Shown here one piece after another: positions 53,473 through 58,262 of a DNA stretch of 58,262 nucleotides. Source of the stretch: Lachnospiraceae bacterium (GTDB lineage Bacteria; Bacillota; Clostridia; Lachnospirales; Lachnospiraceae); assembly GCA_015057405.1 (NCBI GenBank), contig SVEK01000019.1:1-58262 (forward strand). Direction: 5' to 3'. Within the stretch, counting starts at the first letter, position 1; every line of letters begins with the position of its first letter. A model generated the notes under the pieces. That model was not told where the DNA came from. It made no database searches and was given only the letters and a program-made list of their open reading frames with translations. Both the position numbers and the translations under genes were made by a program.

Positions 53473-53721
53473 ATGAGCGAATATAATAATCACGGACATT
53501 GTCCGGATTGTGGCGGCAGTGATGGTCATCATTATAATGATTGCATTTATGATGGGACTGATGGAGGGTATTCATCGTATTCAAGAGGAAGAGGAACAGG
53601 TGATTCGTCGGGCAAATGGTGGATTGCTTATATAATTGCACTTATTATAGGCTATGGTATCAACGAATTGTTGGGTGCAATTATAATGATTGGTTTGATA
53701 TTTTGGTTAGCGGTAAAATGA
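53473..53721 (+). CDS. Small membrane protein with an N-terminal CPDC motif
   Basis: Start ATG 53473 has GGGGG upstream; the longer frame from 53212 overlaps the previous gene. The 82-residue protein has HCPDCGG...HHYNDC, a possible zinc-binding knuckle. A Gly/Tyr/Ser-rich stretch and one long hydrophobic segment (about 47-80) follow. No function can be assigned. Confidence 0.65.
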   Translation: MSEYNNHGHCPDCGGSDGHHYNDCIYDGTDGGYSSYSRGRGTGDSSGKWWIAYIIALIIGYGINELLGAIIMIGLIFWLAVK

Positions 53722-53733
53722 ACGAATACAGAA

Positions 53734-53780
53734 ACATCTGTGGGTACGTAATATTATTGTACTCACAGATGTTGTATTAA
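53734..53780. terminator. Hairpin between convergent genes
   Basis: ACATCTGTGGGTAC (53734-53747) pairs with GTACTCACAGATGT (53759-53772) over 14 positions. The T tract is weak, but the position between convergent genes fits a two-way terminator. Confidence 0.7.
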
Positions 53781-53816
53781 GCATATATTCTGTAGAATAT
53801 GGTATTTTAAGCTTTA

Positions 53817-55085
53817 TTACTTAAAAATATTTTTTGCAAAGTTATATAAACCGTTTTTCCATGTCACGAAATCATGAGCGCCGACAGGTGTATACCACCA
53901 GTGGTTTATGCCGTTTACGTCAAAGGCATTGTGACATTTGCCGCCAACAGAATCAATACCGCCTTCATTTGTTCCGGCGATAATCATGAGAAATGTGTTG
54001 TTGCGATATTCTTCAGGTACAGTAAATGTTTCTTCTGTGAAAAGACCGTCTTCAGATACGCCGTTTGCAGTGTATTCGAATACACCATATCCCGGACTGA
54101 AACCGGCAATATAACCAAATGTATCGAGCATGTTCAGACCGATATAAAGTGATTCGCGTCCGCCCATTGAAAGTCCTGCGATTGCAGTGTTTTCACGTCC
54201 TTTTGCAATTGCAAAATTATTTTCCATATAAGGCATCAGACAGTCGCGAAGGTCGTTAATGAAATTGTCAAACTTGGCATAGTGTTCAAGTGAAAATGCA
54301 TTATCGGAAGGATATGAATCGTCTGCGCCGGCACGCACGTTAGGGCTTACAAGAATCATTTCCTTTGCTTCGCCATTTGCAACAAGATTTCCTATGATTG
54401 CATCAGGATTTCCCTGAAGCCATTCATCTTCGTTGCCGCCAATTCCGTGAAGAATGTAGACCACAGGATATTCTTTGCTTTCATCGTAATCGGCAGGAAG
54501 AATCACATTTGCCTTTCTGTTTTTCCCGGTAACATTTGAGAAATATGTAATTTTTATTACTTCTCCGTATGTAACATCAGATGATTTTGTGTCAAATCCT
54601 TCAGGTGTGTCAAATGATTCCGGATAAACAATAGGCGTCGCTGTCGGTGCTACAGTAGGTGATGGTGTAACTGTGGCAGTCGGTGACGGAATTGTTGTAG
54701 GAGCAGTTGTAGGTGCTTCGGTAGGAATAATAGTAGGATTTATTTTATTATCTGTAACAGTCACTCTGACTTTGCCAATTTTTCTTGTTTTCTTTTTAAA
54801 CGTTTCTTTTACTGTAATAGTTGCTTTACCGATTTTGTTTGCTTTAATAATTCCTTTTTTGGTTACAGAAACAGTTTTAGGTGCATTTGATTTAAATGTA
54901 TATTTTGCTCCCTTTTTCTTATTTTTAATTTTGATTGTTGTTTTCTTGTTAATTTTTAAATTGACTGATTTTGTTTTAAGTGTTGCTTTTTTTGCTGCGG
55001 AAACGGTATTAATGCCAAAGGCACCAAATACAAGTGCAGATGTCAAAACCAAACAAAAAGTTTTTGTAGCAAATGTTTTTTTCAT
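53817..55085 (-). CDS. Secreted CE1-family esterase with Big-like domain
   Basis: The 422-residue protein has a signal peptide (about 1-30), a lysine-rich Big2-like domain (about 33-112) and a Thr/Pro linker with repeated PTxxPT units (about 115-150). A single CE1 domain follows: YILHGIGGNEDEW, nucleophile Ser306 in GLSMGG, and VGAHDFVTWK with the catalytic His. It probably removes acetyl or feruloyl groups from plant polysaccharides outside the cell. The layout copies the N-terminal half of the gene at 50407, but here the catalytic Ser is intact. Ribosome site AGGATTAAC precedes the start. Confidence 0.9.
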   Translation of the reverse strand: MKKTFATKTFCLVLTSALVFGAFGINTVSAAKKATLKTKSVNLKINKKTTIKIKNKKKGAKYTFKSNAPKTVSVTKKGIIKANKIGKATITVKETFKKKTRKIGKVRVTVTDNKINPTIIPTEAPTTAPTTIPSPTATVTPSPTVAPTATPIVYPESFDTPEGFDTKSSDVTYGEVIKITYFSNVTGKNRKANVILPADYDESKEYPVVYILHGIGGNEDEWLQGNPDAIIGNLVANGEAKEMILVSPNVRAGADDSYPSDNAFSLEHYAKFDNFINDLRDCLMPYMENNFAIAKGRENTAIAGLSMGGRESLYIGLNMLDTFGYIAGFSPGYGVFEYTANGVSEDGLFTEETFTVPEEYRNNTFLMIIAGTNEGGIDSVGGKCHNAFDVNGINHWWYTPVGAHDFVTWKNGLYNFAKNIFK

Positions 55086-55288
55086 GTTAATCCTCCGTGT
55101 TTGTTAAAATATAAGATTATTTTATAATATTTATTTGAGATATACCATTAAAAATATATGAAATTGCAGTTGTGACAGCGTTGTTGGAAAAAGGTATTTA
55201 ATAAAACTATGATTATTGTTCCATAGTGTAATTTGTAGTAGTATATATATGAATTAATATATTTAAAGTCGGAATGGGGTTATCAATA

Positions 55289-55513
55289 ATGTATAAAAAA
55301 GGGATATTAACATTTATATTGTTAATATGTATGTTATGTACAATGATGTGTGAACATCATGTGCAAAATGTACAGGCTCAGGATGCAGAAGATTTTATAT
55401 ATGAGATTGTTGATGAAGAAGTAAAAATTACAGGTTATACAGGGGATATTTCCGGTGATTTGATAATACTTGACTCAGTTACCGATATTATGTATTATGA
55501 GATAATAGAGTAA
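55289..55513 (+). CDS. Short secreted protein, probably a truncated leucine-rich-repeat surface protein
   Basis: Start ATG 55289 has GGGG upstream. The 74-residue protein has a signal peptide (about 1-30), then IYEIVDEEVKITGYTGDISGDLII, which looks like the first unit of BspA-type leucine-rich repeats, usually followed by many more. It ends after one unit. It may be a remnant or a short independent product. Confidence 0.55.
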   Translation: MYKKGILTFILLICMLCTMMCEHHVQNVQAQDAEDFIYEIVDEEVKITGYTGDISGDLIILDSVTDIMYYEIIE

Positions 55514-55545
55514 GCTGGTATTTATATTAGGAGGAGAATTTGACA

Positions 55546-55956
55546 ATGAAAAAATATATTTTAAAATTTACATCAGTAATAGCAATCTTATTATGTGCTA
55601 TTCTTATTACAAACTCATGTGCAGCAGCTAAGAGTATTTACTTTGCAGGAGAATATAGAGCTAATAAAAAAAGATTCCCATATAAACTTGAAATGAATGT
55701 GTATTCATCCCCTGAGGGGAAAATGGTTGGTAATTACAGATTTATTCCTATCGATGATGATTATGCAGGGTGGAATGGACAACTTAAGAAGATTGGAAAA
55801 AATAAATACAGAGAAAAAATACCTGGAGCAGCAGGATATACAATAACATTTAGCGTTAAAAAGAAAAGTGTTGTTGTAAAACAAAAGAAAACTATTCTTA
55901 GAGGCGTGAATTTTTCGGGAAAATATAAATTGAAAAAGAGATATCCGAGGCCTTAA
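55546..55956 (+). CDS. Small secreted basic protein, unknown function
   Basis: Start ATG 55546 has AGGAGGAG upstream. The 136-residue protein has a signal peptide (about 1-27). A basic, beta-rich mature part follows with alternating hydrophobic and Lys residues (KKKSVVVKQKKTILRG), like a small lipocalin-type or beta-barrel fold. No family is recognised. It follows the short protein by about 30 bases and may be co-transcribed. Confidence 0.7.
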   Translation: MKKYILKFTSVIAILLCAILITNSCAAAKSIYFAGEYRANKKRFPYKLEMNVYSSPEGKMVGNYRFIPIDDDYAGWNGQLKKIGKNKYREKIPGAAGYTITFSVKKKSVVVKQKKTILRGVNFSGKYKLKKRYPRP

Positions 55957-56154
55957 GTGTTTGCGGTAATTATTTCAATACATACTCATTATAATGAATA
56001 TTACAATGAGTATGTAATTGATTTGTTGAAAACTATTTGCCTTCATGCTAAACTTTAGGAGTTACGAAGAAATATTTATCATCCAATGATAAGTACTATT
56101 TAAGTGATCATATTTTCCGAGTTGATTAACTCTGCCAATTCAATGGGAGAATAG

Positions 56155-56419
56155 ATGAATAACTATATATCTAACGGAGCCTCAGTCTTGTTGGAAAGAA
56201 TGGTTTTCTGAGGAAGCAAGTGTGTTGGAAAAAGCATTTTTTTCAAATGTAAAAATAAGTCATATTGGAAGTACTGCAATTCCTTCTATCCGGGCAAAGC
56301 CAATTATAGATATTCTGGTGGAAATTCCAAAGGAAAATAATCTGCTTGAATATAAAGATTTGATTATTAACAACGGCTACATTTGTATGTCGTTTTTTTT
56401 TCAAATTATGTTACGATAG
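56155..56419 (+). pseudogene. GrpB/UPF0157 family protein, frameshifted and truncated
   Basis: The stretch CWKEWFSEEASVLEKAF...HIGSTAIPSIRAKPIIDILVEI is the clear N-terminal signature of the GrpB (UPF0157) nucleotidyltransferase-like family. The only ATG in front (56155) is in another frame, and the frame ends after 65 codons at a run of nine T. The C-terminal two thirds are missing, replaced by the next gene. Confidence 0.75.
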
Positions 56420-56429
56420 AAATGGAAAT

Positions 56430-57041
56430 ATGAATTTGACGAAGGGAAGAATCGCAGTGATTACAAAGTTGAAATATGGCAACACGAATACATTTTTTGT
56501 TCGCGGAACAGTTGGTAATTTACTGATTGATACCGATTATGCAGGAACATTACCAGCATTTTATAGAGCAATTAAAGAACATGGCATTAAGATTCGTGAC
56601 ATAGACTATGTTTTAGCAACACATTATCATCCTGACCATATTGGTTTAGTAAGTGACCTTATAAAGCAAGATGTAAAATTGCTTATTATGGATACGCAAG
56701 ATTCATATATCCACTTTTCAGATGATATTTTCAGCAGAGATAAGCATTTGAATTATGAACCTATCACTACTGAAAAAGCAACCGTTATCAGTAGTGAAGA
56801 AAGTAGAAGCTTTCTCAAAAACCTAGGTATCAATGGCGAGATTGTAGTCACAACAAGCCATAGCAATGACAGTATATCTTTGATTTTGGACGGTGGCGAG
56901 TGCTTTGTTGGTGATTTGGAGCCTATCGAATATCTTGGTGGTTATGAGCAAAATGAAGAATTAAAAAATGATTGGGAGATTATTATGCGATATGTACCTA
57001 AAGTCATTTACTATGCTCATGCAAACGAAAAAGTATTGTGA
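56430..57041 (+). CDS. Metallo-beta-lactamase-fold hydrolase
   Basis: The 203-residue protein has the metal motif THYHPDHIG (HxHxDH type) after a TNTFFV-like start, a later His in TSHSNDS, Asp in VGDLEP and a final HA motif YYAH. It resembles small MBL-fold proteins of unknown substrate. The start at ATG 56430 lacks a strong ribosome site and lies next to the broken GrpB gene, so expression might depend on that unit. Confidence 0.82.
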   Translation: MNLTKGRIAVITKLKYGNTNTFFVRGTVGNLLIDTDYAGTLPAFYRAIKEHGIKIRDIDYVLATHYHPDHIGLVSDLIKQDVKLLIMDTQDSYIHFSDDIFSRDKHLNYEPITTEKATVISSEESRSFLKNLGINGEIVVTTSHSNDSISLILDGGECFVGDLEPIEYLGGYEQNEELKNDWEIIMRYVPKVIYYAHANEKVL

Positions 57042-57100
57042 AAGATAAATTCCAATAGATAGAATCGTTAGAAAAAGCTGAATTTGTTGAGGTGAAAGAA

Positions 57101-57520
57101 ATGTTAGAAATTAGATATGTTCAATTAGAAGATAAAGAATTTTGGTATAGTCTTGATAAACATTTGCCGGAACGCGAATTTGAGAATAAAGTTAGTGATA
57201 AAAGAGGATATATTTTATTAGATGACAATAAACCAATTGGATTGTTGAGATACAATCTTTTTTGGGATAATACACCATTTTGTACAATGTTATTTGTTGA
57301 TTGGAATTATCACGGAAAAGGTTATGGAAAGAAACTTATGGAACATTGGGAAAATGACATGAGAATACAAGGGTATGGTATGCTTTTGACTTCTACACAA
57401 GTTGATGAAGAAGCACAGCATTTTTATAGAAAATTAGGATATAAAGATTGTGGTGGTTTTGTTATAGATGTCCCGGGATATGAGCAACCAATGGAGATGT
57501 TTTTGGTTAAAGGAATTTAG
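57101..57520 (+). CDS. GNAT-family N-acetyltransferase
   Basis: ATG 57101 has GAGGTGA upstream, better than the GTG at 57092. The 139-residue protein has the acetyl-CoA loop WNYHGKGYGKKLMEHW (family consensus Q/RxxGxG/A), and the later FYRKLGYKDCGG segment. The substrate could be an amine, antibiotic or protein N-terminus; not determined. Confidence 0.9.
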   Translation: MLEIRYVQLEDKEFWYSLDKHLPEREFENKVSDKRGYILLDDNKPIGLLRYNLFWDNTPFCTMLFVDWNYHGKGYGKKLMEHWENDMRIQGYGMLLTSTQVDEEAQHFYRKLGYKDCGGFVIDVPGYEQPMEMFLVKGI

Positions 57521-57570
57521 CAAATTCAGTTTGTAGAGGTAGGTAAACTTGAAGTTGGGGGTGTTATGCA

Positions 57571-57756
57571 ATGAAAAAATATGAATACGTTTCTGTACAT
57601 ATAGGGAAATTAGTTGGAGCTAAATCGGAAGAACACAGGCAGATTATTGATGAATATGCAAAGAAAGGGTATCGTTATGTAGGGTATATTCCAACTGTTA
57701 TATCTGATAATGGAAAAATCAAAGACATGGATTTGATTTTTGAAATGGACGTATAA
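57571..57756 (+). CDS. DUF4177-like small protein
   Basis: The 61-residue protein starts MKKYEYVSVHIGK, followed by IIDEYAKKGYRYVGYIP, the pattern of the DUF4177 family. GGGGGTG is upstream. Function unknown. Confidence 0.75.
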   Translation: MKKYEYVSVHIGKLVGAKSEEHRQIIDEYAKKGYRYVGYIPTVISDNGKIKDMDLIFEMDV

Positions 57757-57843
57757 ATCTTTCAGGTTTCACCGTTAATTTAATAATGAACACCAAAAAG
57801 GTGGCATGGAGACACAGTAATTGATGATTATATATTTTTTCGA

Positions 57844-58262
57844 TTATGAGTTGTTTGATTTATATTCGCTTGGTGTAAGCCCGGTATATTTCTTAAATGT
57901 ATGGCTAAAATGAGCTGCATCTGAATAGTTGTAACGATAGGCAGTTTCTGAAAGACTCATTCCGTTTAATATATCCTTTTTTGCAGCTTCTATTCGGCAA
58001 CCGTGTATATATGAATTAACTGTTGAACCGGTTGTTTTCTTAAAAAGTCGCATGAAATAAGCCTTTGATACCCCTGTGGCATCAGCGATATTATCCAGAG
58101 TAATCTTATTTGTGAGGTTGTCATTTATATACGCAATACCGGATTTTATGTATGTAATCTGGGAAGATTTTTTCCCTTTATCAAATGTAAGAAGATTGTC
58201 CTCCAAAAGATAGGAGATAAGCTTAAAAAGAAGTGATATTACTATATACTCGGTATCAGGTT
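57844..58262 (-). CDS. AraC-family regulator, C-terminal part (5' end outside the window)
   Basis: The frame is open to the right edge, so the start lies outside. The visible part ends with the two AraC helix-turn-helix units: ITLDNIADATGVSKAYFMRLF and YRYNYSDAAHFSHTFKKYTGLTPSEYK. The sensor domain is mostly missing from view. Confidence 0.9.
   Translation of the reverse strand, partial: PDTEYIVISLLFKLISYLLEDNLLTFDKGKKSSQITYIKSGIAYINDNLTNKITLDNIADATGVSKAYFMRLFKKTTGSTVNSYIHGCRIEAAKKDILNGMSLSETAYRYNYSDAAHFSHTFKKYTGLTPSEYKSNNS

Noticed and set aside
1-58262. CRISPR arrays, rRNA, tRNA, known riboswitches, phage genes
   Set aside because: I looked for regular spaced repeats, conserved rRNA/tRNA segments, c-di-GMP or FMN riboswitch cores and integrase or capsid genes and saw none; a covariance-model scan would be decisive.

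Overview
The window looks like chromosomal DNA from a low-GC Clostridia, most likely a Lachnospiraceae member (Butyrivibrio/Roseburia-like). The basis is AT-rich codon use, strong AGGAGG-type ribosome sites, a FabK-type fatty acid synthesis cluster with a MarR regulator, many hybrid histidine kinases, and secreted CE1 esterases with lysine-rich Big-like domains. This is inference from gene content; no rRNA or tRNA is present to confirm it.

Layout. 1-1.8 kb is a scar: the 3' end of an unrecognised gene, the 5' part of a group II intron cut off 23 codons into its reverse transcriptase, and an internal fragment of a PEP-synthase/rifampicin-phosphotransferase-like enzyme. 2-11 kb carries single regulators and sensors: a methyl-accepting protein fused to PilZ, a macro-domain protein, an XRE-HD (alarmone hydrolase-like) fusion, CarD, MarR plus a membrane protein, DegV and AraC. 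11-32 kb is a signalling island: a second membrane MCP-like protein, five hybrid histidine kinases, an ABC exporter, two neurotransmitter-symporter-family transporters, TetR, a PAP2 protein, one HPt protein and one REC-HD-GYP regulator. All five kinases end in a receiver, yet only one HPt and one output regulator are present, so a convergent phosphorelay ending in c-di-GMP hydrolysis is a reasonable hypothesis. The PilZ-MCP could read the same messenger.

32.7-43.4 kb is a type II fatty acid synthesis operon behind a perfect consensus promoter and a tandem 14-bp operator: acpP, a wrecked accB, accC, accD, accA, fabH, fabK, a second flavin reductase/nitronate monooxygenase-like gene, fabD, fabG, fabF, fabZ and a FabT-like MarR gene. 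accB is broken by several frameshifts and lacks its 5' part. AccC has lost residues invariant in biotin carboxylase (positions equivalent to E. coli His236, Glu276 and Gln294) and a conserved loop. The operon therefore probably cannot make malonyl-CoA by itself, although the chain-elongation enzymes keep their catalytic residues.

43.5-47.1 kb encodes an alpha/beta hydrolase, a membrane-anchored MurF-like ligase and D-Ala-D-Ala ligase. 47.5-50.1 kb is a BlaI/BlaR1-like pair with two clear operator dyads and a non-penicillin-binding sensor. 50.4-55.1 kb contains two secreted CE1 esterases; one is a tandem protein whose first domain lacks the nucleophile serine. 55-58.3 kb holds small secreted proteins, a decayed GrpB gene, a metallo-beta-lactamase-fold protein, a GNAT acetyltransferase, a DUF4177-like protein and a partial AraC regulator.

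The most unusual non-coding feature is a repeat of about 130 bp made of four successive hairpins, present in three same-strand copies (one truncated), each starting right after the T tract of a terminator-like hairpin.
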